A stretch of 64,000 nt of DNA. Origin: Symsagittifera roscoffensis (lineage: Eukaryota > Xenacoelomorpha > Acoela > Convolutidae). The notes beneath the pieces were generated by a model. The model was not told the DNA's origin. It saw only the letters and a list, made by a program, of their open reading frames with translations, and did not search any database. This document shows, piece after piece, positions 41,451 to 51,541 of this stretch (position 1 is its first letter; every line of letters begins with the position of its first letter). A program made the position numbers and the translations under genes. The stretch covers positions 1,893,745-1,957,744 of the forward strand of contig NC_087066.1 in NCBI RefSeq assembly GCF_963678635.1. Direction: 5' to 3'.

Positions 41451-42559
41451 AAGAGCAGAGGGATGCTGAAAGACCTGAATCAAATGATGGAATATTGTTC
41501 ATGGACAAGGAATCATATAACAGCTTGTCACTCACGAGATGGTTCGATAAGTCAGGGAAATCGACCGAGGATCACTCTGATTCACCCTTTGAACAAAGGC
41601 GAAAAAGATCCTAGGGAGAAAACCGGGGATGTCTGTTGAGCTCCTGCTCAAGTAGGAACTAGTCAGAGAGACCTTGAAGGCGAAAGGTTACGAATTAGAG
41701 GAATCAAAGAAAGGAACAACTGCAGTGGGACAAGAGTTGAAGAGGTTGCTTCGGAAACTGGCAGACAACAAGCCCGTGAACACGAATGATGAATAATGGA
41801 GAATAATGAACCAGACATCCAAAAATGAGGACGACCAAAGTAGGCCCGCTCGGGAAAAATCAGTTGGAGGACAAATATTCAGAGAAAAAAGAAATATTGC
41901 GAACATCGGTCGAGAATATCCCAGATGAGATACTCATGCAGACAACACTAAGGGGGAAAAGGTGTCTTTCATTAAGGATGCCGAAGAGAATTGAGCACAT
42001 CAAGAGGCCGGGGAGTGGTTGGTGAATGAGGAAGACAGTGAAGGAGGAAAATTCTCATGTGAGTCAATAAAAGCGGACGAAAACTCTACAGGAAGTGAAG
42101 ACGAGCAAGACATCCTATGTATGACACTAGCACAAGCAAAAAGGAGTAAACATGATAGAGAAATGCATACGGACTCCTCGTCTGGGACTTACAGCTTAGG
42201 AGCGCCTGGAGATTCCTCTATGAAGCGCCTAGAAGAGAAGAACTTGAGATGATAGCGATATCAAGAAAACCCTTCAGGGAGTTGTCCTGCAGTCGAACAA
42301 AAGGACGAATCTAGAGCCCGAAAGCAACAAGGAGATCTTGAGCAAGATAGTGTGTGTCAAATTGAGAGACGATATCAATAAAACGGGAGCATTGACAGGA
42401 AAAATCAAGGCACTAAAGGAGCACGTGAAGGCGAGGTACAGGCTATCAGATTTAATTCGGGCACAGAAAAACGACAAACTGACTGACGATCTCTCCAAAT
42501 GGATCAGAATAGGGAAGAACAAGAAAGGGAATCTTGCGATACGATATTGAGGTAGTTCT
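41451..42559 (+). pseudogene. RNase H-to-integrase insert of the plus-strand copy
   Basis: About 1.1 kb separates RNase H from integrase, as in the minus-strand element. Frames include 41,825-42,025, 42,019-42,252 (acidic, ADENSTGSEDEQDILCMTLA then SKHDREMHTDSS) and 42,338-42,550. The text HDREMH and ELEMIAISRKP (about 42,240-42,275) align with DREMHQDP and ELELIAVSKRP of the minus-strand copy. An acidic, Ser-rich region plus a short conserved block is thus ancestral to the family. Function unknown. Confidence 0.45.
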
Positions 42560-43773
42560 ACAAGTAACGGAGGAGGCTACTTTACCACACTACGGATGGC
42601 GTGGTGGCCTGCAAGAGAAAAGATGAAGAAAGAAAACTTCACGAACACAACCTCAGTTGTATCAGCTACCGCAATTGTATCGGGCAGCAGTGCTGTTCAG
42701 GTCGCATGATGAAATGGGATATCAGGCAATAGACAAAATGCAATATAGAATGATGCTTGGATTGATTGGCCTGAGTTGAGGAAAGGTTGCGGGTTATGAG
42801 TCAGTGTATGTTTGTCATGCCTGCAAGTGGAGGACCCGAGGAAAAAGAAAATCCCACCTAAATCGGTGGAAAGCTCGGAGTTATATGAGGTCGTGCAGAT
42901 AGACTACCAAAAAAACTAACTGCATGACAGAAACAGGATATAATCAGATACTGATAATTATATACCACTTCACGAAACTGGCAGAAAAAACTTGTGATCA
43001 CTTGATTAGGCACTGGACCTCGAGATACAGATGTCCCATGACCTTTCAACCAGACAACGGGAACGCCTTCATCGGGGATCTGACCAAAGATATAATGAAA
43101 AAACACCCACATCGCTCAAGCACACACCCCGACCTACCACCCCAGACAAATGGGCCGGTGGAAAGGCAAAATAGAACACTAGTGATTATAGTCAGAGTAT
43201 ATTTCTCGATGTATATGAAAGATCGGATAAGTACTTGCCGCATATGGTGGGAGCATACAATAGCATGCAACACTCGACAAAACAGGGTTCAAACATTCTT
43301 GATGCTGACAGGCAGATAAATGGCAAAGAATACAAGGGGAAGAAGACTTCACCCCAAGCATACGTGAGAGAGGCGATAAAAGACAACAAGAGTAAATTGA
43401 ATTGTGTAGACGGAACACAGCTCAAGCACAGATGAGACAACGCGAGAAAAACGATGAAAAAAAATGCAAGCAAAACCGCACACTAAGCAAAACCGTACAC
43501 TTATCTGGGTGTTTAAGAATGTCATCGCCCAACAAAGGAACAAAGATATTACTGAAGAAATCGAGAGAACCTTTCATAGCAAAAAAAAAATACACCAGCA
43601 GGGAAAATTTCGACAAGCGCTGTGAAAATATTAAGCCTCATGTCCCGTCACCGGAGGTTTTGCTCGTGCCTCAAAACCTGGTAGAGCAAGAGTATCTGAT
43701 AGTGGAACCGGCATTTGAGGTGAACGGATGGGCACCAGAGAGAAGAACGATGGTAACGAGATCACAATCATGA
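42560..43773 (+). pseudogene. Integrase of the plus-strand copy
   Basis: The zinc domain is decayed (CMFVMPASGGPEEKENP near 42,810). The core survives best: the frame 42,924-43,319 follows a first catalytic Asp in EVVQIDYQ (about 42,895) with CDHLIRHWTSRYRCPMTF, QPDNGNAFIGDL (second Asp, about 43,050) and PQTNGPVERQNRTL (Glu, about 43,155). The C-terminal frame 43,402-43,773 has a basic stretch and SPNKGTKILLKKSREPFIAK, a decayed GPY/F module, ending LIVEPAFEV. All three catalytic acids are present here, unlike the minus-strand copy. Frameshifts still disable it. Confidence 0.75.
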
Positions 43774-44189
43774 GTGACAATGAAAAAATAGAACTGCACT
43801 CGGATGAAGGTTTTTTTTGCAGAAGAGGATTCGAATGAACCAGAGCAAAAAGAGATGACAGAGTGCGTAGAGCTGGACCCCCATGATCATGGAGACGATA
43901 AGAGGCGTGCACAAAAAGACCAGCAAGATATACAGCAGATTTATTGATTGCTTCTTATTTGACAAGGTAAAACCGGATGAGGTAAGGCAAGTTGGCGAGT
44001 GTGGGCGACTTGCTCCCGGACAAGTCCATTGGCAGACCAGAGTGGCAGACCATTGATGATGATGAAACTTTGTGGCAGGACGATCACAGTATACCAGAAC
44101 AAGGGATGGATCTAGACCAGAGCGAAACAGAAAGAGAGGGAGCACACGAACATGAGGATTCTAGACTGGACATTTTACCTGCCAGCGGG
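43774..44189 (+). pseudogene. Integrase-to-macrodomain linker of the plus-strand copy
   Basis: Frames here are acidic and polar (43,992-44,198 includes DDDETLWQDDHSIPEQGMDL then DQSETEREGAHEHE). Position and composition match 4,778-5,166 of the other copy. Near-copies of this text recur at 46,916-47,350, showing duplication of the 3' half of the element. No domain recognised. Confidence 0.4.
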
Positions 44190-44850
44190 CAAAATTGAAG
44201 GAAAAAATCAACACGTCGACATATCTGCAGCTAAAAACTTGAAGGAAACAAACCCATTTTTTGGCTGGAGAGCGACGGACCGACCACTAGACATGCCATC
44301 AGATAACTTAAACTCGGCACCTTCGACAAGGACGTCGATAAATTTGTTTGTCCACACCAAAAATTTGATGATGAAAGACTCAAGGAAACAAGAAAAACCT
44401 GTGAACTGGGAGTGGAACACGAGGAAGTTGAGCCCGCCTTCTTCTTGACGATATTTGATGTACCGATTGAACCCTCGGAGAACATCTTGATCACGGACAG
44501 CGATTTCATCGTATCTGACAGGACGAGTGCAATCTGCATAACATCACATTTGAGCTTTAAGACCAAGCTAGACGCACATTTCAAAAGAAAAAATCAAAAT
44601 GTGGAGTTACTGTTCAGACATAGACCAGGGTTGGGGAACTGGCGGCCTTCCCAGCCTCATTATCGCAGGTGCCAGGCAAATGCTTGAGCTTTTTGGTAAA
44701 GTAGGTCAGTGAATCGAATGTGGCGGATCCTGAACATGTATTACCCGCCTTGACGCGACTCAGCCACTTTCTGACAGAAAGGGGAGTAATAAAGTCTCGA
44801 TACCAATTTACGATCTTTTTGATGGTTAAAACTGGACAAGTTTAAACTTG
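44190..44850 (+). pseudogene. Macrodomain protein, plus-strand copy 1
   Basis: The leader (PSDNLNSAPSTRTSINLFVH then TKNLMMK) aligns with STGTLIDIFVRG...HTKNLIIK of the minus-strand protein. The macrodomain starts in the frame 44,412-44,687: ENILITDSDFIVSDRTSAIC then HLSFKTKLDAHFKRKN. It continues in the -1 frame with FPASLSQVPGKCLSFLVK and PEHVLPALTRLSHFLTERG, matching PPVASQIPGEYLCFLVTK and PESLVLALNRLRDSLVERG. The frame changes at the same point as in the minus-strand copies. The conserved Lys after the FLV strand is kept here (FLVK), though the Thr is lost. Confidence 0.6.
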
Positions 44851-45059
44851 AGTTTGTTTTCAGATTGAATTTGGTTCATAATCAAGCAGAATCAGACTGG
44901 GAAGATCGAGATAAAATAACAAGAGTATTAGTGAGGGTATTTCACGATGTGCTACGGTATTTTTTTGAGTGATAATCTGGTACGGTATTTTTTGAATGAT
45001 AATCTGGTAAGGTATTTTCTTGAGTGATAATCTGGTTCGGTTACTTATTGAGTGTTCGA
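44851..45059 (+). promoter_or_regulatory. Spacer with 31-bp repeats and splice-acceptor-like site
   Basis: Three and a half copies of a unit like cggtattttttgagtgataatctggta (period about 31) occupy 44,950-45,055. Just upstream, gagtttgttttcag/attgaa (near 44,860) has the form of a 3' splice site. The same arrangement, acceptor-like site then two to three repeat units, occurs at 48,455-48,640 before the next ORF-M. This suggests that ORF-M is expressed from a spliced RNA, like env-type genes. It shares no sequence with the minus-strand spacer. Confidence 0.4.
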
Positions 45060-45940
45060 TGATCTTCAGCAAGGGCCGATACTTCTGGAAATTGATGCTA
45101 GCAGCGCTGAAGAAGCGCCTAATTGATGAGTTTTATAAGCATCCGAGAGATCCGGGTCTTTTTAGGTGGACAGAGGATGGCGGTAAGGCTGAATGCCATC
45201 TTGAAGCTGGATTCGCAAGAAAGAGCAATGGATGCGGTGTTAATGGTGTGATATACGTCGAATGGGATATCAAAGAAAGCGCAAGCTAGATGGCTGTTGT
45301 CGATTATCGATGGACGCTTCGGAGGATTTGACTTGGCGAGAAATCCTGCCTTGAGCAATACTACCGAATATGATGCTGGCGAGTTTCCTCTCCTGTCCAG
45401 TTCAGCCACAAGGACCGGGGTTCAATCCAGCAGCAAACCTGCGTCAACTTTACAAGCTCACTAGATTGAGGCGGCATACCCGGACGTCAAAAAACTGAGG
45501 AGAGAGTTGGAGAAAACCCAGAAAGAACGATTTCAAGCTATTCTGGAGAGGATCCAAGGCACTCGGGACAGGGACCAAGCCACCTTCAACAAAGACAAAG
45601 CCACTTTGGACAGGGACACATCTATAAATGAGAGGGCTGTTGAAGGCCGAGTTGAACAGACTCAGAAGGTGCGCGAAATCACGTCAAGCCGCGACCAGCT
45701 GAAGTCGAATTTTGAGCGATTGCAAAGGCGGCAGCAGGAGGTAGGGAGCGGCAAGGAGGGAAAGGCAAGGAAGCCAATTGAACCCTTGATGGCTCGATCA
45801 ATACTGGAGTCTAAGATGGAGGTAGACAGAGTACCCATGGCGAGCGGTCGTTTTAATCTCGATAGAGTGGCTCAAGAACAGACGAGCGACGATCTAGAGA
45901 CGTGGACCCCTCCGGAACCCACTCTGTCCTTGTGACATCT
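45060..45940 (+). pseudogene. ORF-M of the plus-strand copy
   Basis: The frame starting near 45,060 reads LAALKKRLIDEFYKHPRDPG, aligning with the N-terminal helical domain of 2,312-3,433 (ATLDEIYQRLIDCDFTREDPG). After a frame change the text AILKLDSQERAMDAVLMV aligns with ALLNALGGEGRGNRPTEVVLML. The second frame, 45,507-45,935, is a charged coiled coil (EKTQKERFQAILERIQGTRD and following heptads). The SGNH domain is missing, because the sequence jumps to integrase text near 45,990. Frameshifts and stops make it a pseudogene. Confidence 0.55.
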
Positions 45941-46915
45941 AGAGTTGAGCCGGATCAAACCACTGATCGTGAAATTAGCATTGCCTGACTGGACGCCCAG
46001 TTAAGGGTCAGTGCATGTTTGTCATGACCTCATGTCAAGGATCCGAGCAAAATGAAATTTCCACTCAAGTCGGTGGAAAGCTCAGAGTTTAGTGAGGTCG
46101 TGTAGATAGACTAACAAAAAATCTGCATGAAAGAAAACGGGATATAATCAGATAATGATACTCATAGAACACTTCTTGAAACTGGCGGAAGAAAGTAGTG
46201 ATCTTTTGATTACGCAGTTGACCTCGAGATACAGATGTCCCATGACCTTTCAATCAGACAACGAGAAGGCCTTCTTCGGGGATTTGACCAAAGTCTTAAT
46301 GAAAATATCCCACGTCGCTCAAGAACATACAATAGGGATAATGGAAAGGCAAATTATAACACTAGTGAATATGCTCAGGGTAAATTGCTCGATGTATATG
46401 ACAGGATGAATAAGTACTTGCCGCATGTGATGCGAGCATACAATAGCATGCACAAATCGACAAAACAGGGTTCAGTCCATTCATGATGCTGACAGGCAGA
46501 GAAAGGGCAATGTCGTTGACCTTCTTCTAACAGACTACGAGGTGTAAAAGACTTCACCCCAAGCCTACGTGTGAGAGGCGATTAAAAAGACAACAAGGGT
46601 AAACTGAACTGTAAAGACGGAACACAGCTCAAGGACATATGAGATAACGCAATAAAAACGATGAGAAAAAAAAGCAAGCAAAACCGTACACTATGGTACA
46701 GTTTGTCTGGGTCTTTAGGAGTGTACTCCGCCAAAAAAGAACAAAGAAGTTACTGAAGTAATCGAGAGAACCTTTCATGGAAAAAAATTACACCAGCATT
46801 TAAAATTTCGCCGCGCGCTGTTACATTATTAAGCCTCATGTCCCGTCACCGGAGTTTTGGTGCGTGACTCAAAACATGGTAGAGCTAGAGTATCTGATAG
46901 TGGAACCGGCATGTG
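45941..46915 (+). pseudogene. Second integrase fragment
   Basis: Text from 45,990 repeats the integrase at 42,800-43,700 in diverged form: zinc-domain end CMFVMTSCQGSEQNEIS, core EVV-ID (near 46,105), frame 46,155-46,409 (LTSRYRCPMTFQSDNEKAFF, then GIMERQIITLVNML with the Glu), and the basic C-terminal end near 46,680-46,860. It has no RT or RNase H upstream. It belongs to a tandemly repeated 3' half of the element. Confidence 0.65.
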
Positions 46916-47800
46916 AGGTGAACGAGAGGGGCACCAGATAGAAGAACGATGGTAACAAGATCACAAGCATGGGTGACAATGAAAATATGGAAGTGCACTG
47001 GGATGGAGGTTCTTTTGCAGAAGAGGATTCGAATGAACCAGAGCAGAATGAGATGACAGAGTGTGTAGAGCTGGACAACCCCCTGATTCTGGAGACGAAA
47101 AAAAAGTAGGCACAAAAATAACAGCAAGATATAGAACAGATTTGTTGGGTACTTCTCGTCTGACAAGATAAAATTGAATTAGGTAGTGCAAATTGGCGAG
47201 TGGCGGCGACTTGGTCCCGGACAAAGAGTGGCAGAACATTGATGATGAAACTTTCTCGCAGGACGATCACAGTATACCAGAACGAGAGATGGATCTAGAT
47301 CAGAGCGAAACAGAAAAAGAAGGAGCACACAAACTTGAGGATTCTAGAGTAGACATTTGAAATAAGAGCGGGCAAAAATGAGGGACAAAATAATACGTCC
47401 ACATATCTTCAGCTAAAACTGTGGAGTAAAGAAACCCATTCTTTGGCTTGGGAGCGACTGACCGACCACTAGACATATCATCAGATAACTTACACTCGTC
47501 ACCATCGACAAGGACGTCGATAAATATGCTTGTACACACAGAAATTTTAATGGCGAAAAACTCAGGGAAACAAGAAAAATCTGTGAACTGGAAGTGGAAC
47601 ACGAGGAAGTTGAGCCAACTTTTGAAAGAAACTTAACGTCCAAATTCGAAACAGCGAATGAATCCTCGGAGAACATCTTGATCACTGACAGCGCGATCCG
47701 CATAACATCAGACCTGAGCTTTAGGACCAGGCTAGACGCAGGTTTCAAAAAAGAACATCACAATGTTGAGTTACAGTTCAGATATGGACAGGAGTTGTGA
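46916..47800 (+). pseudogene. Linker and truncated macrodomain, plus-strand copy 2
   Basis: The acidic linker (DDETFSQDDHSIPERE near 47,235 and DQSETEKEGAHKLE) leads into LGATDRPLDISSDNLHSSPS (about 47,448), TSINMLVHTEILMAKNS, and the macrodomain start ENILITDSAIRITSDLSFRT. The frame 47,594-47,800 ends with VELQFRYGQEL and a stop, where the sequence joins the start of another copy (ggacaaaattgaaggaaaaaatcaac). The latter two thirds of the domain are therefore absent. This copy is the most diverged of the plus-strand set. Confidence 0.55.
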
Positions 47801-48480
47801 GGACAAAATTGAAGGAAAAAATCAACACGTCGACATATCTGCAGCTAAAAACTTGAAGGAAACAAACCCATTGTTTGGCTGGAGAGCGACGGACCGACCA
47901 CGAGACATACCATCAGATAACTTAAACTCGGCACCTTCGACAAGGACGTCGATAAATTTGTTTGTCCACACCAAAAATTTGATGATGAAAAACTCAAGGA
48001 AACAAGAAAAACCTGTGATTTGGGAGTGGAACACGAAGAAGTTGAGCCCACCTTCTTCTTGACGAAATTTGATGGACCGATTGAATACTCGGAGAACATC
48101 TTGATCACGGACAGCGATTTCATCGTATCTGACAGGACGAGTGCAATCTGCATAACATCACATTTGAGCTTTAAGACCAAGCTAGACGCACATTTCAAAA
48201 AAAATATCAAAATGTGGAGTTACTGTTCAGACATAGACTAGGGTTGGGGGACTGGTGGCCTTCCCAGCCTCATTATCGCAGGTGCCAGTCAAACACTTGA
48301 CTATTTTGGTAACGGAGGTCAGTGAAAAGAATGTGGTGGATCCTCAAAATGTGTTACTGGCCTTGGCGCGACTAAAGGGGAGTAAAGGAAGTTTCGATAC
48401 CAGTTTACGATCTTATTGGTGTCTAGAAGTGGGTATGTTTATACTTGGTTTTTTCAGATTCAACTTGGTTAATAATCAAT
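47801..48480 (+). pseudogene. Macrodomain protein, plus-strand copy 3
   Basis: Nearly identical to 44,190-44,850 (about 95 percent), hence a recent duplication. The leader and macrodomain start (ENILITDSDFIVSDRTSAIC) are kept; one A is lost in an A-run at about 48,200. The frame from 48,255 gives FPASLSQVPVKHLTILVTEV then DPQNVLLALARLKG, the core strand and helix of the domain. A deletion follows (LTERG is missing). In this copy the Lys after the FLV-T strand is Glu. Confidence 0.55.
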
Positions 48481-48639
48481 AAGAATCAGACTGAGACAAT
48501 CGAGAATAAACAACAAGAAAAGAAATGGGGATCTAGTATTTCACGCTGTCCTACGGTATTTTCTTGAGTGATAATCTGGTACGGTAATTTCTTGAGTGAT
48601 TATATGGTTCGGTAATTTCTTGAGTGCTCAGTGATCTGG
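48481..48639 (+). promoter_or_regulatory. Spacer with repeats, second plus-strand copy
   Basis: It contains two to three units of cggtaatttcttgagtgatnat at 48,553-48,640, preceded at about 48,455 by a pyrimidine-rich ttggttttttcag, an acceptor-like site. The arrangement is the same as at 44,851-45,059 but with one unit fewer. It leads into another ORF-M copy. Confidence 0.4.
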
Positions 48640-49440
48640 AAATGGATGCCAGCGGCACTGAAGAAGCCCTTACTTGATGAGATTTACAGACGTCTGAGGG
48701 ATCGGTGGACGACGGCGGTGATGCTGAATGTCATCTTGAAGTTGGAATCGCAAGGAGAATTTAGGGAGACAGCAATGTAAGCGGTGCTGATGGTGTGATA
48801 AACGTCGAATGGAAAACCAAACAAATAGCAAACTAGATGGCTGTTGTGGATCACGGATGGAGGCTTGAAGAGTTTTGACTTGGCGAGAAAACCTGGCATG
48901 AGCAGTACTACGGAATTTGGTGCTTGCAAATTTCCTCTCCCAACCAGGACAGCCACAAGGCCGGGCCTTATTCGAGCAGCAAACCCCCGTCAATTCTACG
49001 AGCTCAGCAGACGGAAGAGGCATACTCGGGCGACAACGAACTGAGGAGAGTGTTGGAGAAAGCCCAGAAAGAACGATTTCAAGCCATTCTGGAAAGGGAA
49101 CTAGGCACTCGGGACAGGGACCAAGTCACTGTCTACAAAGACCATGCCACTTGGGACATGGACAGATCGAGGGATGTTGAAGGCCGAGTTGAAAAAGATT
49201 CAGAAGGACTCAGCGAATATTGAGAGGGATGTTGAAGGCCGAGTTGAAAAAGAGTCAGAAGGACTCAGTGACCAGCTGAAGTCGATTTTTGAGCAATTGC
49301 AAAGGCGGCAGGAACGAAAAGCAAGGACGCCAATTGAACCCTTGACGGCTCGATCAAGACTGGAGTCGAAGATGGAGGTAGAAGAAGTACCCAGGGCTAG
49401 CGGTCATTTTTGTGTAGTTGTTGCTGGGAATCTTGTGTAG
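48640..49440 (+). pseudogene. ORF-M, second plus-strand copy
   Basis: Text from 48,650 (KKPLLDEIYRRLRDRW in one frame) aligns with the N-terminal helical domain; the frame 48,924-49,223 (ELRRVLEKAQKERFQAILER) and the frame 49,144-49,440 are the charged coiled coil, containing a duplicated block (RDVEGRVEKDSEGL, then RDVEGRVEKESEGL, near 49,170 and 49,230). No SGNH domain follows. At 49,425-49,455 a short repeat (ttgtgtagttgttgctggga twice) marks the end of family R sequence. Confidence 0.5.
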
Positions 49441-49519
49441 TTGTTGCTGGGAGCAGATCTCAGCCAGATGTTGACTCTAATTGTAGCGGTAAAATCCAGC
49501 GTTACCATGCGAACCAGAG

Positions 49520-49897
49520 TTGTTTTTGTTTACAGGGATGAAAGATCACCTGCACTCATCGGGGCTACTGGAGCCCTCGAGGAGTGAAAAACCCACACCA
49601 AAGGAGATCTGGGAGGAGAGACGGAGGTTGTTCGCCTGGAAGAACGCAAAACGAGAGTTGGATGCAGTCAGACTGGGATCGAAGACGAGGGTGGCTTTCA
49701 CGTCGTCACCAGGATACGCGAGCATGCCACATGCTCTTCAGTTCGTGAATGCGGTGTTGATCCTGGTAGCGGAAAGCAGCGGACTGCGTATGCTGTTGGC
49801 TGTTCTGAACAGGAAGCTGGAACCAAAAAGTTTGAAGTTCCTGAAGTCGGAAAGGGCGGAAGTGTCTCAGGCTCTGAGAGGCTTCTTCGGACGATAA
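49520..49897 (+). CDS. Unrecognised protein A, 125 aa
   Basis: The frame follows a pyrimidine-rich acceptor-like site (gagttgtttttgtttacag, ending 49,535), so it may be an exon rather than start at its first ATG. The product is mixed alpha-helical: a charged N-terminus (KEIWEERRRLFAWKNAKREL) and a hydrophobic helix (HALQFVNAVLILVAESSGLR) with a basic end. It is unlike family R proteins. It is the first of several unrecognised frames on this strand with much better open lengths than their surroundings. Confidence 0.4.
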   Translation: MFLFTGMKDHLHSSGLLEPSRSEKPTPKEIWEERRRLFAWKNAKRELDAVRLGSKTRVAFTSSPGYASMPHALQFVNAVLILVAESSGLRMLLAVLNRKLEPKSLKFLKSERAEVSQALRGFFGR

Positions 49898-50425
49898 CAT
49901 AGATAATGGACGACCATCATTTGATCAGCCACTGAACGGCAAGCTTTTCTTTCCGGAGCATGGTGCTCACAACTTTTGGCTCCAAGAGTAGCTCGAGGCA
50001 ACCCATACATGATAGGATCAAACTGGCGTGTCCAGAGAAGCAACTTTGGAGCCTGGCGTGTGCGGAGAGAGGCACTGGTGTATCAATTAATGCAAGAGAG
50101 AGAGGAAGATGACCATACCTCACGCCGAGGCTGGCGGGTGTGACAGACTTGACGAAAAAACGGCGACACCGTTGATAAATAAGTGTGAGAGTTTAAGCAG
50201 AACCAACATGAGCACGCCAAGACGAGAGGATTGACGGAAATGTTTGTCTCCTTGGCGAACGAAATTACTATCAATGGTTTTTGGAAAGATCACGCTATGG
50301 GAAACTTGATAAAAAGTAGGGCGTACGAAATCTTGGGATTTTTGAATCCGTGTTGAGAGAAGAAGTACATAGAAAAAAGTTCTCCGCGGTAAAAGACACT
50401 CTTCGACACGCTCACTCAACAGCTA
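49898..50425 (+). other. Decayed coding-like stretch between proteins A and B
   Basis: Short segments in different frames look protein-coding (TATPLINKCESLSRTNMSTP near 50,160; MFVSLANEITINGFWKDHAM near 50,240, then NLIKSRAYEILGFLNP). They are probably the N-terminal part of protein B separated by frameshifts at about 50,235 and 50,355. No motif is recognised. Opposite-strand frames here are shadows. Confidence 0.3.
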
Positions 50426-50944
50426 TTGAGTATGTTCAACAACCTGCCACTAGAGTTTCCCAGACACATTTTCGATATGGGCCCAGCTTTTATGTTAAGC
50501 AGGGGTGGCGAGGGACTCAGGATTGATGGGTACTTACCACTGACACTCCTGACTCATAAGAATCTGGCGGCATTCCACCCTCTGATGAAATATGTGAACC
50601 CGATGTCCATGGCTAGAGCTCATCCATGTCTTCAGTTCTACTGCTACAAATGTGCTGCAGGACTGAAAACGCTTCTGATGGAGTACCTATCGATGCAGAA
50701 TCTACACTTGACTGTGGAAGAAGCAACCACGAAAATGAAGGAACAAGTCAAGGTGGAGAACGGGGGCATGGCTTTCCTATCAGACCTGTGCTTGGTGATG
50801 CGATCGGATCATCTAGGATTAGTGAGAGGACTGAGAGAAGTGGTGACATGTGTCTATGGACTGGAAGTAACCTATGCCTTTCACGACCCCTTGAGCAAAC
50901 CGACAATCGGTAGTGCATGTGAGCGTGATTATTACTCTAGATGA
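50426..50944 (+). CDS. Unrecognised protein B, 172 aa
   Basis: A good open frame encodes a globular, mostly helical protein with conserved-looking aromatic and Cys positions (FNNLPLEFPRHIFDMGPAFM, YLPLTLLTHKNLAAFHPLMK, CLQFYCYKCAAGLKTLLMEY). The spacing CYKC is not enough for a zinc site. There is no transposon motif. Size and helicity would suit a capsid or nucleocapsid-type protein, but I cannot assign it. The start is the first ATG; similar text continues upstream in other frames, so the gene was longer. Confidence 0.4.
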   Translation: MSMFNNLPLEFPRHIFDMGPAFMLSRGGEGLRIDGYLPLTLLTHKNLAAFHPLMKYVNPMSMARAHPCLQFYCYKCAAGLKTLLMEYLSMQNLHLTVEEATTKMKEQVKVENGGMAFLSDLCLVMRSDHLGLVRGLREVVTCVYGLEVTYAFHDPLSKPTIGSACERDYYSR

Positions 50945-51046
50945 GACGGCACTGAGCTGGTACATGTAAGGAGAAGTGAGAACACAGATGAGCGAGACGG
51001 TGTTGTTTGGGGAAGTCAAGTATCCCGAATTGATTGTGTTGATTTT

Positions 51047-51541
51047 TTGAGGCCTGTTACAATGCAGGATGGGTGGAAAACGAGAAGGGACGATCGAGGC
51101 CTACACAAAATTTTGGAAATTGAACCCCTTGCCAGAGAAATCTTGAGGTTACCGACTTGGACGGAAAAATTTGACCTGGTAAGACATGAGCTAGGGATGA
51201 TTATAGAGCGGGATGTGCTGTCGGCCCCTCTTTCTGATTTTCTCACTGCGAGGCGGATGTCTATGGGGATGAGCAAGCCGATGCTGATGCCGTCAGTGCA
51301 ATCCAGAGAGGTTGTTGAGCAACAACAAAAGCTGTTCATGCAAGGCTGTGATACCCTGTTTGTTGGGTACACTGCAGCTGCACATTTCCACTCGAGCGAG
51401 GTCAAGATAAACTGTTGGACGACCGTGGCTAAGAAGATAAGAGGCTCAATGCCGCCGAGATGTCACGTACTAGAAGTGAGCAAAGTGCTTCAGAGGTCTC
51501 TGTTCGAGAAAAATGCCCAATATATGATGCCAGCAGAATAA
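51047..51541 (+). CDS. Unrecognised protein C, 164 aa
   Basis: The frame encodes a helical protein (DRGLHKILEIEPLAREILRL, EKFDLVRHELGMIIERDVLS, QREVV-type Gln-rich helix, CDTLFVGYTAAAHFHSSEVK). It ends in a frame that overlaps the next one (51,460-51,927); the joint at 51,480-51,541 looks like a single frameshift within one gene. I do not recognise a family. It follows protein B by 100 bases, and both probably belong to the same unit. Confidence 0.4.
   Translation: MRPVTMQDGWKTRRDDRGLHKILEIEPLAREILRLPTWTEKFDLVRHELGMIIERDVLSAPLSDFLTARRMSMGMSKPMLMPSVQSREVVEQQQKLFMQGCDTLFVGYTAAAHFHSSEVKINCWTTVAKKIRGSMPPRCHVLEVSKVLQRSLFEKNAQYMMPAE

Noticed and set aside
43046-43543. Several minus-strand frames rich in Cys and Phe
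   Set aside because: They overlap the clearly coding integrase of the plus strand and have no motifs.
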